Origin: Gemmatimonadaceae bacterium
Lineage (GTDB): Bacteria > Latescibacterota > UBA2968 > UBA8231
Direction of reading: 5' to 3'
Length of the DNA: 41,257 bases
Assembly: GCA_002726335.1 (NCBI GenBank)
Contig: PBSR01000224.1
Coordinates: 1-41,257, forward strand
A program made the translations under genes and the position numbers. Within the stretch, counting starts at the first letter, position 1. Each line of letters starts with the position of its first letter. Under the pieces are notes generated by a model. That model ran no database searches. It had not been told where the DNA came from and was given only the letters and a program-made list of their open reading frames with translations. Positions 12,684-20,314 of the stretch are shown piece after piece.

Positions 12684-13064
12684 CTACTCCAACATGACTG
12701 TGGACCGTATCAGGACCAGGATGGCCGCATGGGGCACGACGACGAACTTCTCGTCGTCGAATTTGATCTCAACGGCCTCCTTGCGGGCGAAGATCGCGTG
12801 GTCTCCTTTGCTTGCCTGCAACGGTATGAAACGCATCTCCGGCCCGGAGGCTGACTGAGCCCAGGGGACGTCATCGTCGTCAGTGCCTCTCGGGGGCAAT
12901 GGAATCCCCGGTCCCACTTCTTCCACCCGTCCGCTCTGCACATTTTCCTTCTCCAGCGCCGTCGGCGGCAGATAGAGCCCCACCGCCGTACGCTGCTCCT
13001 GCTCGTCGATGCGCAGCAACACCCGATCGCCGACGACGATCAGCTCCTTGTCACCTCTCAACAT
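12684..13064 (-). CDS. GroES-like co-chaperonin family protein
   Basis: A 126-residue protein of the GroES fold. The N-terminal block with VVGDRVLLRID matches the first beta-strands of GroES, SGRVEEVGPG the central glycine turn, and EAVEIKFDDEKFVVVPHAAIL the C-terminal strands. It is longer than classical GroES (about 97 residues) because of an acidic insert with DDDDVPWAQ and a following stretch. The usual mobile-loop sequence is replaced by GLYLPPTALEKENVQ. No groEL is adjacent, so this is probably a divergent paralogue rather than the housekeeping groES. The ATG at 13064 has AGGTGG upstream; a longer open frame upstream is not supported. Last gene of the - strand operon, ending before a terminator. 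Confidence 0.8.
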   Translation of the reverse strand: MLRGDKELIVVGDRVLLRIDEQEQRTAVGLYLPPTALEKENVQSGRVEEVGPGIPLPPRGTDDDDVPWAQSASGPEMRFIPLQASKGDHAIFARKEAVEIKFDDEKFVVVPHAAILVLIRSTVMLE

Positions 13065-13128
13065 TGCGCCACCTGCAGAAATGGGTAAGGGTTCGTGATC
13101 ACAAGAATAGGGGTCCCCATGCGAAGAC

Positions 13129-13872
13129 TCAATGAACGGCTGAATCTTCCGTAGCGCAGGCGGCGCCAATGATGCCGGCCTCATTGCGCAGCATGGCGGG
13201 CACAACTTCGGCATCGACGGTGAGCAACGGCAGGAAGCGATCGTGTTTCTTGCTGACCCCGCCACCGATGATGATCAGATCCGGCCAGAGGTAGAAGGCC
13301 AGGCGATGGAGGTATTGATCGACCCGCTCCGCCCACTTCTTCCAGCTCAGGTCCTTGCGCGTGCGTACACTATCGGCCGCTTTCCGTTCCGCCGCACGTC
13401 CGTCGATCTCGATGTGGCCGAACTCCGTGTTCGGCACGAGACGGCCATCGGTGAACAGGGCTGATCCGATCCCCGTTCCCAGAGTCAACACGACGACGAC
13501 GCCGGCGCGCCCGCGGCCTGCACCGTAGCGCATTTCTGCCATACCTGCCACATCGGCATCGTTGACGACGTGGAAGGGACAGCCCGTGGCCTGCTGGAAC
13601 ATGTCCTCAACGTTGCAGCCGATCCAGCCGACGTCGATGTTGGCCGCCGTGTGTACCTCGCCATGACGGACGACGGCGGGAAAGCCGGCCCCGACGGTTC
13701 CCGTCCAGCCGAAGTGTTCGACCACCCGGGCAACCGTTTCGGTGACGGACTCAGGCGTCGCCGGTTGTGGCGTATCCAGTCGAAAGCGGTCGCCTGTGAG
13801 CTCTCCCCGATCGGCGTCGACGATGGCTCCCTTGATGCCAGTGCCGCCGATGTCGATACCGAGCCGATCCAC
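13129..13872 (-). CDS. ppgK: Polyphosphate glucokinase, ROK family
   Basis: Phosphorylates glucose to glucose-6-phosphate using polyphosphate (or ATP) in the cytoplasm. The 247-residue ROK protein shows the N-terminal phosphate loop [12 protein letters not shown], a catalytic NDADVAG with the base Asp, a second phosphate motif [10 protein letters not shown], and [11 protein letters not shown] in place of the zinc-type ROK motif, which is the pattern of polyphosphate glucokinases. The C-terminal [14 protein letters not shown] and NEAGIIGAA also match that subfamily. The GTG start shares one base with the DUF362 stop (TAGTG). Substrate preference cannot be proved from sequence alone. Confidence 0.88.
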   Translation of the reverse strand: MDRLGIDIGGTGIKGAIVDADRGELTGDRFRLDTPQPATPESVTETVARVVEHFGWTGTVGAGFPAVVRHGEVHTAANIDVGWIGCNVEDMFQQATGCPFHVVNDADVAGMAEMRYGAGRGRAGVVVVLTLGTGIGSALFTDGRLVPNTEFGHIEIDGRAAERKAADSVRTRKDLSWKKWAERVDQYLHRLAFYLWPDLIIIGGGVSKKHDRFLPLLTVDAEVVPAMLRNEAGIIGAACATEDSAVH

Positions 13873-15092
13873 TAGGCTGCCAGTCCTTCCAGTGATTCTT
13901 CGTAGGCGCCATACCGCTCACCTTCTGTCTCTTCCGGATCGACGAGCTTGAGCCACAGCGCGCTGTCCTTCTTGTCGCCGCTCAGCTGGCGACGGCTTCC
14001 CAGTCTGGACGGGTCCTCGCCGCTCCAGACGACCTCCCCGTCCTGCAGGTAGATGAACTGGCCCCGGTATCGATCGATGTAGTCCCGTGCCGCGTCACGG
14101 TAGATGAGGCCCTGCTCGCAGGTGGTACGCCGCCAGCTGGCCACCGTCTCGGGGCTGTCCGTCTCCTCCGAGTCAAACTCGGCCAGGGGGCTGACGACCT
14201 CGCTTTCGAAGTCGATCTCGTCATCGATGTTGACCGTTCCGCAACCGCGCCGGGCAGCGATGAGAATGTGGTTGAGATCGCGCTTGAAAGGAGGCGTGGG
14301 CCAGTCGGAGGCCGGGTCATGCCCCATCAGTCGCATACCACAGGCGTCTGTGGCAACGGCGTTGTCACCGGCGAGGATGGCGTTCGTGATGCGCCCGATT
14401 CCGCCCCACTCCCGACCCCACTGACCGGTGAGAGCCTCGACGATGTTCAGGCACGGGTCGGTGATCATCACCAGATCGGGAAGGACGTAGGACAGACGAA
14501 TCAGATGGTGATAGTAGGACCGCGTGCGCCCCTCAGGTGGAATCATCGGCGGCAGGCCGAAGAGGTTTTTCGTCGTCAGGGTAATGCCCATGAAGCCGTG
14601 GTTCTTCATCTTGGCGATCGAGACGAACTCATCACTCTCGTCAAACACGGAGTTGAGCATGTAGCGATCGAACATACAGCCGCCACCGGGGACATCGTAG
14701 CTCTTGAATGGTGGCAGATTGGCATCGACGAAGGTAACGCCGAAATCCTCGAGGATGTGGCGATAGTTGAAGTCCTCTGGAGTGACCCCGCCATTGCCGT
14801 AGGGGTAGGTGTCGGTGGCCATGAGTTCTGCCGTGGTCCGCTCACGGAGCAGACGGAGTGTGGCTCTGGCGAAGGCGTCGTCCACCAGTTCACGGCGGCG
14901 CCCCGCGAAGTAGGCGACCCGCTGCTGCGGTTTGGTCATGTTGAACTTGAGCACAACTCGCTTTGCCTTCTCGAGTCGCTCCCAGGATCGTGTCAGCGGA
15001 TCCGTCGTCCGGCACAGGACATCGAAGATCTCATCTTCGGTGGCACGATGATGGCAGTAGGAAGCGCGTACTCGGTAGTGGCGGTCAGTCAT
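13872..15092 (-). CDS. DUF362 protein with a DUF5678-like C-terminal tail
   Basis: A 406-residue cytoplasmic protein. The central DUF362 domain is recognised by KMKNHGFMGITLTTKNLFG and by the later GGIGRITNAILAGDNAVATDA, both characteristic of the family. No ferredoxin-type Cys cluster is present, unlike many DUF362 proteins. The C-terminal part (about residues 335-385) with YRGQFIYLQDGEVVWSGED looks like the small DUF5678 domain, so the protein seems a two-domain fusion. Biochemical function of DUF362 is not established. It sits between a serine hydrolase and ppgK in one operon. Confidence 0.8.
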   Translation of the reverse strand: MTDRHYRVRASYCHHRATEDEIFDVLCRTTDPLTRSWERLEKAKRVVLKFNMTKPQQRVAYFAGRRRELVDDAFARATLRLLRERTTAELMATDTYPYGNGGVTPEDFNYRHILEDFGVTFVDANLPPFKSYDVPGGGCMFDRYMLNSVFDESDEFVSIAKMKNHGFMGITLTTKNLFGLPPMIPPEGRTRSYYHHLIRLSYVLPDLVMITDPCLNIVEALTGQWGREWGGIGRITNAILAGDNAVATDACGMRLMGHDPASDWPTPPFKRDLNHILIAARRGCGTVNIDDEIDFESEVVSPLAEFDSEETDSPETVASWRRTTCEQGLIYRDAARDYIDRYRGQFIYLQDGEVVWSGEDPSRLGSRRQLSGDKKDSALWLKLVDPEETEGERYGAYEESLEGLAA

Positions 15093-15129
15093 GATGGCTC
15101 TTCTCTCAGGGTATCTCTGGTTGACTCAT

Positions 15130-16245
15130 TCACTCGAGCACTGCGGCCTGCACAGCGGTGACCGCCTTCTGCAGGGGGGCTCCGGGCTGCGTGGTGAACA
15201 CGGCGCACATCAGGCCGGTGTGCGGGTCGGCTCCCACCAGTGTTCCGGTGGCACCCCCATGGGAGAAGGAGCGTGGTGAGTCCAACTCTCCCCAGGCTCC
15301 GAGTCGCCAACCCAGACCCCATCGGCGTTTCCTGCGGTCCTGTTCGGACAGGCCTGGCATACCCTCGGTCCGGTCACTGATGGATGCCCGATTCGTAGCA
15401 GCGCCGAGAATACGCCCCCCGGCCAACGCTCCCCCCGAGAGGGTGGCTGCGAGCAGACGGACGATGTCATCAACGGTGGAGAACATCCCTCCCCACGGGG
15501 CACCGAGTCCCTGCCAGTATTCGGTGTTCCAGTGGTACCGGCTCGCCATCTGTTCGTCGGGTAGATTGACATCGGTTGCACGGGACGCCAGATCCTGCCG
15601 CATCCCGAGAGCTGTGGAGCCCATCTGCAGGGGCAGGAAGATCTCCTCTTCCATCACCTGCCGCAATGGCCGCCCGGTGATGCGTTCGACGACTTCACCG
15701 GCAAGCAGCGTTCCCATGCTTTGATAGCTGACCCTGGTTCCAGCCGGAAAGAGCAGGTCGCAACTGCAGACCTCCCTGACGAATTCCGGCAACTGCGCCT
15801 GCCGGGAGCGCAGCGCCTCGTTGGCTGGCAGCATGTCGGGAAGTCCGGAGGTATGCGTCAGCAGATGCTCTATGCGGATCCGCTCCTTGCCCGGACCGAC
15901 AAATTCCGGAACGTGTTGCGCCACGGGATCGCTGAGACAGATCAACCCGCGCTCGACGAGCTGCATGACGGCGATGGCCGTCACCGGCTTCGTCACCGAC
16001 GCCACGAGGAACACCTGGTCGGGAACCATGGGGCTCCGGTTCCCACTGTTAAGCCCGCTGCCGAAAGCCCGACTCTCCAGCTGCACTCCGTTGCGGGCGA
16101 TGGCAATCGTCGCACCGGGAACCAATCCATCTCGCTGCCAGGTGTCGAGCAGGTCCCAGACGTTGGCCAGTCGCCGTGAGTCGAAACCGGCATCGGTCGG
16201 TGTGCCGTGGCGCAGCCCGGATGGGGCGTCTTCAGTCGCTGCCAT
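15130..16245 (-). CDS. Serine hydrolase of the beta-lactamase/class C (SxxK) family
   Basis: A 371-residue SxxK-fold serine hydrolase related to class C beta-lactamases, D-Ala-D-Ala carboxypeptidases and esterases. Visible motifs: nucleophile S83-V-T-K86; Y174-Q-S176 in place of the YxN triad; HTSGLPD, a marker of this family; and H329-G-G331 in place of KTG. The HGG form is more typical of esterases or peptidases than of true beta-lactamases. No signal peptide is seen, suggesting cytoplasmic location. The ATG at 16245 follows GGGCGAGA and overlaps the end of the TolC-like gene by 14 bases; an in-frame GTG at 16260 is the alternative. Substrate unknown. Confidence 0.85.
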   Translation of the reverse strand: MAATEDAPSGLRHGTPTDAGFDSRRLANVWDLLDTWQRDGLVPGATIAIARNGVQLESRAFGSGLNSGNRSPMVPDQVFLVASVTKPVTAIAVMQLVERGLICLSDPVAQHVPEFVGPGKERIRIEHLLTHTSGLPDMLPANEALRSRQAQLPEFVREVCSCDLLFPAGTRVSYQSMGTLLAGEVVERITGRPLRQVMEEEIFLPLQMGSTALGMRQDLASRATDVNLPDEQMASRYHWNTEYWQGLGAPWGGMFSTVDDIVRLLAATLSGGALAGGRILGAATNRASISDRTEGMPGLSEQDRRKRRWGLGWRLGAWGELDSPRSFSHGGATGTLVGADPHTGLMCAVFTTQPGAPLQKAVTAVQAAVLE

Positions 16246-17647
16246 TCTCGCCCAGGACACCTACGGCCCGTTCCAGTTCCACCAGGGCCACCGCCCGGTC
16301 GCGGAGAGCACGGGCGTGTTCAGATTCTGCCTGCAGCAGGCTCAGCTGCGCGTCGAGTACCTCCAGTTGCGTGCCGGCACCAGTACGGTAGCGGGCCTCG
16401 GCATCGTCGAGGCCCAACCGGGACTGTTCCACCGACCCCTGACGGGCATGGAGCCGCTGACCTGCTTCGTCGACATCCATCCAGGCCCGTCGGACTTCGC
16501 GTTCGATGACCCGATCGAGCCGTTCGGCGTCGAGTTGAACCCGCCTGCGGGCCTCCTGCGCCTGGGCAACGCGTGCCCGTGAGCGCATGCCGTCGAACAG
16601 GGGCACTTCGATGGTGAGACCCGTGGACCAGCTGCGGCGCCAGTCATCGCCGTCGCCGACCCCGGAGAAGGAATCCTCCTGAAACTGCATCTGTCCCACG
16701 GCCACCAGGTCGAGGCGGGGACGCATGCCGGACCGCGCAACTCGTTCCTCTCCTTCGTGACCCTGGGACAAAGATTGGAGTTGCTGACGTTCCGGGCGTT
16801 GACGCAGAGCGGCCTGGACAAGCCCCTCCACGCCCTCGACGAGAGAGAGATGGGTCGTGTCGCGAAAACCGGCGCCGACGGTGATGCTGTGCGACAGGTC
16901 GAGACCGATGGCTTCCTTCAGATCGATGATCGACAGGGCCAGATCGTTGGCGCTCTCGATGGAGTCACTCTGGGCAGCGGCGACCTGAACGCCAGCGCGT
17001 GTCCACTCAAAACGGGTCGCTCTGCCCGCCTGCCGCAACGCATGCACCTGATGCTGGTTGGACCGCGCCCGTTCCAGGGCGAGGCGTCGTACTCTGGCCA
17101 GTTCGGCCGCCAGCAGGCAGTCGTAGAGGATGGTCTCCACCTGCGCCGCGATCGAATGACGGAGCTGGCGTTCGGTCTCGCGCCCCACAGCCACGCGGCT
17201 GCGGGCGGCCAGGAGCGAGCCCTGAACCAACCCCCCCGTATAGAGCGGCTGACTGAGTCGCAGCAAGCCGGACAGCTCGTTGTCGCTGCCGATCTTCACG
17301 GCGGTATCGTTGAACAGAATGCTCGGCAGCAACCAGTTGCGGGTGTAGTCGAAGCGGGCGGCCACGTCCGGCAGGCCATCGGCCCGCGACTCACGCACGC
17401 GGGCGGAGGCGGCAGCGACATCGGAGTGCGCCATGCGGATGGACTCGTTGTGCTCCATCGCTAGCGAAACGGCGATCCCCGGTGTCAGCGTCAGCGAGCC
17501 GTCGTCGGTGGCCCAACATGGGGACCGGGTCAGGGATAAGGCGGCGCAACTGAGGATGAGCACCACGAACCAGTGGTGCTGCCTGGGGCTCGACAGAGTC
17601 TGGTCCTCTCTACTCGACAGAGTCTGGTCCTCTCTAGTGGAATTCAA
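16232..17647 (-). CDS. TolC-like outer-membrane efflux protein
   Basis: A 471-residue member of the outer membrane efflux protein family (TolC/OprM-like), forming the trimeric outer-membrane channel of tripartite pumps or type I secretion. After a signal peptide (about residues 24-47) come two alpha-helical repeats with typical patterns: GIAVSLAMEHN, LRLSQPLYTGG, and in the second half EVPLFDGMRSRARVAQA and YRTGAGTQLEVLDAQLSLL. No inner-membrane pump or adaptor lies beside it, so its partner is elsewhere or the use is different. The start is uncertain: a TTG at 17647 overlaps the pentapeptide gene by 14 bases and puts a duplicated octapeptide before the signal sequence. Confidence 0.88.
   Translation of the reverse strand: MNSTREDQTLSSREDQTLSSPRQHHWFVVLILSCAALSLTRSPCWATDDGSLTLTPGIAVSLAMEHNESIRMAHSDVAAASARVRESRADGLPDVAARFDYTRNWLLPSILFNDTAVKIGSDNELSGLLRLSQPLYTGGLVQGSLLAARSRVAVGRETERQLRHSIAAQVETILYDCLLAAELARVRRLALERARSNQHQVHALRQAGRATRFEWTRAGVQVAAAQSDSIESANDLALSIIDLKEAIGLDLSHSITVGAGFRDTTHLSLVEGVEGLVQAALRQRPERQQLQSLSQGHEGEERVARSGMRPRLDLVAVGQMQFQEDSFSGVGDGDDWRRSWSTGLTIEVPLFDGMRSRARVAQAQEARRRVQLDAERLDRVIEREVRRAWMDVDEAGQRLHARQGSVEQSRLGLDDAEARYRTGAGTQLEVLDAQLSLLQAESEHARALRDRAVALVELERAVGVLGENGSD
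17589..17636. repeat. Perfect 24-bp tandem duplication at the 5' end of the TolC-like gene
   Basis: The 24-base unit beginning CTCGACAGAGTCTGG (+ strand) occurs at 17589-17612 and again, identically, at 17613-17636. On the - strand it encodes the repeated octapeptide REDQTLSS ahead of the TolC-like signal sequence and reaches the stop codon of the pentapeptide gene. A perfect in-frame copy implies recent duplication. Confidence 0.95.
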
Positions 17648-18533
17648 GAGGTCTGATGGTGGTGTCGTCGGTTTCGGCCTCGTCCAACTGACTCTCGGTC
17701 AGTCCCTCTACATCGAGCAGATCGGCACCTTTCAAGTTCGTGTCCATCAACTCCGCCCCCTGCAGCTTGGCTCCCGTCAGACGTGCTCCCTGCAGATCCG
17801 CCTCCGCCAGATTCGCGCCTTTCAAGTCGGCGCCCTGCAGCTGGGCCTGCTGCATCTGGAGGCCCGTGGCCTCCACCATGAACATATTGGCACCGCGCAG
17901 ATTGGCGCGCGTCAGGCAGGTGGATTCCAGTGTCGCTTCGCGCAGGTCTGCCTCACGCATATCGGCACCCTCGAGGTTGGCCTCAGACAGGTCGGCTTCT
18001 TCGAGACGAGCCGAGATCAGGCTCGCCCCCTTGAGCTTGGCCCGCTTCAGGTTCGCCTTCTGCAGCATCGCCTCGAGCATGTCCGCGTCGCGCAGATCGG
18101 CGAGGAACAGGTCCGCGTTCTGCAGTTCCTCCTTCTGCAGATTCGTTTCGCGGAGATCGGCGCCACGCAACTGGGCCCCCTGCAGATAGGCTTCACGCAG
18201 ATTCGTCTTCGTCAACTCGGCCCGTGTCCCGGCGGCGGATTTACTCGCGATCCACTCGCGGTGAGCTTCGAGGAGCTTTTCGAGATCCTCATCGGCGATC
18301 TCGCGCAAAGCCTTGGGGCCGGTGCTCTCGTGCTCAGGCGGTCTGTCGCCATCTTGCCAACCTTCGCTGCCGTCGCCGGGTGCCGACGGTGATGCCGGTG
18401 GTGCCTTCTTTGCGGCGGCGACTTTCTTCTTCTTTTTCTTCTTCTTGGGCGGGTCAGGACTGTCGGCTGCCGGGCGGGAGTCTTCTGCTTCACCTCGCCG
18501 CCGCAGACCCATCTTCCGCAGCCTCCCCTTCAT
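17634..18533 (-). CDS. Pentapeptide-repeat protein with a polylysine N-terminal region
   Basis: A 299-residue protein. The N-terminal 90 residues are highly charged and disordered-looking, including a run of eight lysines. A short helical segment with LEKLLEAHREWIASK follows, then about 28 pentapeptide units of the A(D/N)Lxx type (for example LRGAD, LKGAN, LQGAE), which fold as a right-handed beta-helix. No signal peptide or membrane helix is present, so it is probably cytoplasmic or membrane-associated through the basic region. I choose the ATG at 18533 because AGGAGG stands just upstream; a GTG at 18566 overlapping the previous stop is the alternative. Function of such proteins is varied (gyrase mimicry, scaffolding); none can be assigned here. 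Confidence 0.85.
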   Translation of the reverse strand: MKGRLRKMGLRRRGEAEDSRPAADSPDPPKKKKKKKKVAAAKKAPPASPSAPGDGSEGWQDGDRPPEHESTGPKALREIADEDLEKLLEAHREWIASKSAAGTRAELTKTNLREAYLQGAQLRGADLRETNLQKEELQNADLFLADLRDADMLEAMLQKANLKRAKLKGASLISARLEEADLSEANLEGADMREADLREATLESTCLTRANLRGANMFMVEATGLQMQQAQLQGADLKGANLAEADLQGARLTGAKLQGAELMDTNLKGADLLDVEGLTESQLDEAETDDTTIRPLEFH

Positions 18534-18562
18534 TCCCCCCTCCTCAGCACCCGTTGTCTTGC

Positions 18563-18928
18563 TCACCTGCCAGCACCCTTCTTGTCATCCAGGAGCGAGC
18601 GTACCGATCCGGCAACGCGGTCCGGACGATGCTCTGCGCCATGACGAACCTTGCCCCGGGATCCCGTGTCGGAGACCACCTCCGCCACGTCGACGAAGTC
18701 CCCCTCCTCGAGGGCGCCATGGTACTCACCAAAGAACTGCCGGCGCCCGGGCGTGAGACGTCGCACCAGTGGCCGTGAACCCAGTCCCAGCAGCGCACCC
18801 GTGCATACGGTGACGGTGATGCCCAATGGCGTCGAGCCGGTGAGCGCCCACACCTGGCCGCCGGCGAGAGCCGCCGTCAGCAACACGAGCAGGGCGCCGA
18901 GAAACAGGAGTCCGGGAGGTGTCTTCAT
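18563..18928 (-). CDS. Small two-helix membrane protein, hypothetical
   Basis: A 121-residue protein with two N-terminal hydrophobic helices (about residues 5-24 and 33-52) and a basic, polar C-terminal region of about 65 residues with RQFFGEYHGALEEGDFVDV. I do not recognise the family. It is the first gene of the - strand operon that continues with the pentapeptide-repeat and TolC-like genes; its TGA is 29 bases from the preferred start of the next gene. The ATG is preceded by GGAA. Its short soluble tail could be a small beta-barrel of the NfeD kind, but this is only a guess. Confidence 0.65.
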   Translation of the reverse strand: MKTPPGLLFLGALLVLLTAALAGGQVWALTGSTPLGITVTVCTGALLGLGSRPLVRRLTPGRRQFFGEYHGALEEGDFVDVAEVVSDTGSRGKVRHGAEHRPDRVAGSVRSLLDDKKGAGR

Positions 18929-18950
18929 CGGTTGCGTTCCATGGGGAAAG

Positions 18951-18997
18951 GTAAGAAACTTTGCAGCCCGCTTCCTCCCCCACGCGTCGATTCTTAC
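18951..18997. promoter_or_regulatory. Inverted repeat between divergent operons
   Basis: GTAAGAA at 18951-18957 and TTCTTAC at 18991-18997 form a 7-bp inverted repeat 33 bases apart, in the 88-base gap between the divergent small membrane-protein gene and the glucarate dehydratase gene. It could be an operator or chance. No convincing -35/-10 pair was seen in the gap. Confidence 0.25.
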
Positions 18998-19016
18998 TCA
19001 CCGGAGCAGCCGCCTC

Positions 19017-20303
19017 TTGCATATCACCGAAATACATGTCACGCCCATCGCCGTGGGAGATCCCCCGCTGCGCAACGCCGCCGGACTCCATGCACCCTAC
19101 GCCCTGCGTACCATCGTCGAGCTCGTCAGCGACGAGGGTGTGAGCGGTATCAGTGAGATCCCCGGCAGTGATGCCACCACGGGGGTCCTGCGAGAGGCTG
19201 CTGAGGTTGTCGTCGGCCGAGATCCCTATGCCTTGAACGGGCTCGAGCAGGCCCTGCGCCAACGGTTTGGCGAAGATGCCGGGGACCGCCGCGGGCAGAA
19301 GCCCTGGGATCAACGGCAACTGGTGCACATGTTTTCCGCCCTCGAAGTCGCCTGCCTCGACATGGTAGGACGGGCCACCGGACGCCCCGTCGTCGACCTG
19401 CTCGGCGGCAGGGCCCGCGACCGTGTGGACTTCTCCGCGTATCTGTTTCTCAAGCATGAGGGCGCCGGCGGGCCCCTCGCCTTCGGCACCGAGGATTCGG
19501 CCTCTGGTTGGGCCGCCGCCCGGCAGGCGGAGGCCCTGGATCCGGCAGGCGTCGTCGCCCAGGCGCAGGCCATGTGCGACGCCTTCGGCTTTCGCTCCAT
19601 CAAGCTGAAGGGTGGCGCCCTGGACCCGGAGATCGAGGTCGAATCCATGCACGCCCTGCAGCGTGCCTTCGGTGACGATGTCCCCCTGCGTTTCGACCCG
19701 AATGCGGTCTGGTCGGTGGACACGGCGATCAAATGGGGGAAACAGCTGGAGGGAGTCCTCGAATACTACGAGGACCCGGCGCGCGGCCAGGCGGGTATGG
19801 CGCAGGTGCGTGAAGCCGTCGACATCCCCCTGGCGACCAACATGTGCACCACATCTTTCGACGATCTGCCCGGGAGTGTCCGGCTGGGATCAGAGGATAT
19901 CATCCTGTCCGATCACCACTATTGGGGAGGCCTGCGCGCCTCGATCGAACTGGGCCGGTTCTGCCGGTCCTTCGGGTTGGGCCTGTCCATGCACTCCAAC
20001 AGCCATGTGGGCATCTCGCTGGCCGCCATGACCCACCTGGCCGCGGCGGTGCCCAACCTGACCTATGCCGTCGACACCCACTACCCGTGGCAGTCGGACG
20101 AAGTCATCGTCGGCGGCAAGCTGCGCTTCGAGGAGGGTGCACTGGCCGTCCCCGAAGGGCCTGGGCTGGGTGTGGAGCTCGACCGCGATGCCCTGGCCCG
20201 CCTGCACCAGAACTACCTCGACTGCGGCTTGAGTAAGAGAGATGATGAGGTGGAGATGCAGAAGGTCGAGCCGGGGTGGGCCTTCCAGTCGACGCGCTGG
20301 TAG
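19017..20303 (+). CDS. gudD: Glucarate dehydratase, enolase superfamily
   Basis: Dehydrates D-glucarate (or the epimer L-idarate) to 5-keto-4-deoxy-D-glucarate. The 428 residues match the usual family length. Signature residues are visible: the KxK bases in SIKLKGG; metal ligands Asp in RFDPN, Glu in YYEDP and Asn in ATNMC; the Asp of LSDHHYWGG; and the base His in HSNSHVGIS, a hallmark of glucarate dehydratases. The N-terminal block TPIAVGDPPLRNAAG also matches. The TTG at 19017 follows GGAG by about 10 bases and gives the expected N-terminus; the open frame upstream runs into the divergent gene. It overlaps or abuts the GH92 gene, so the pair is probably one transcript. Confidence 0.9.
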   Translation: MHITEIHVTPIAVGDPPLRNAAGLHAPYALRTIVELVSDEGVSGISEIPGSDATTGVLREAAEVVVGRDPYALNGLEQALRQRFGEDAGDRRGQKPWDQRQLVHMFSALEVACLDMVGRATGRPVVDLLGGRARDRVDFSAYLFLKHEGAGGPLAFGTEDSASGWAAARQAEALDPAGVVAQAQAMCDAFGFRSIKLKGGALDPEIEVESMHALQRAFGDDVPLRFDPNAVWSVDTAIKWGKQLEGVLEYYEDPARGQAGMAQVREAVDIPLATNMCTTSFDDLPGSVRLGSEDIILSDHHYWGGLRASIELGRFCRSFGLGLSMHSNSHVGISLAAMTHLAAAVPNLTYAVDTHYPWQSDEVIVGGKLRFEEGALAVPEGPGLGVELDRDALARLHQNYLDCGLSKRDDEVEMQKVEPGWAFQSTRW

Positions 20304-20314
20304 GCCAGCAGCGC

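Noticed and set aside
12684..13064. Housekeeping groES
   Set aside because: The protein is longer, has an acidic insert and altered mobile loop, and no groEL is adjacent.
15130..16245. Antibiotic-resistance beta-lactamase
   Set aside because: YxS and HGG replace YxN and KTG and no export signal is present, so a general serine hydrolase is a better call.
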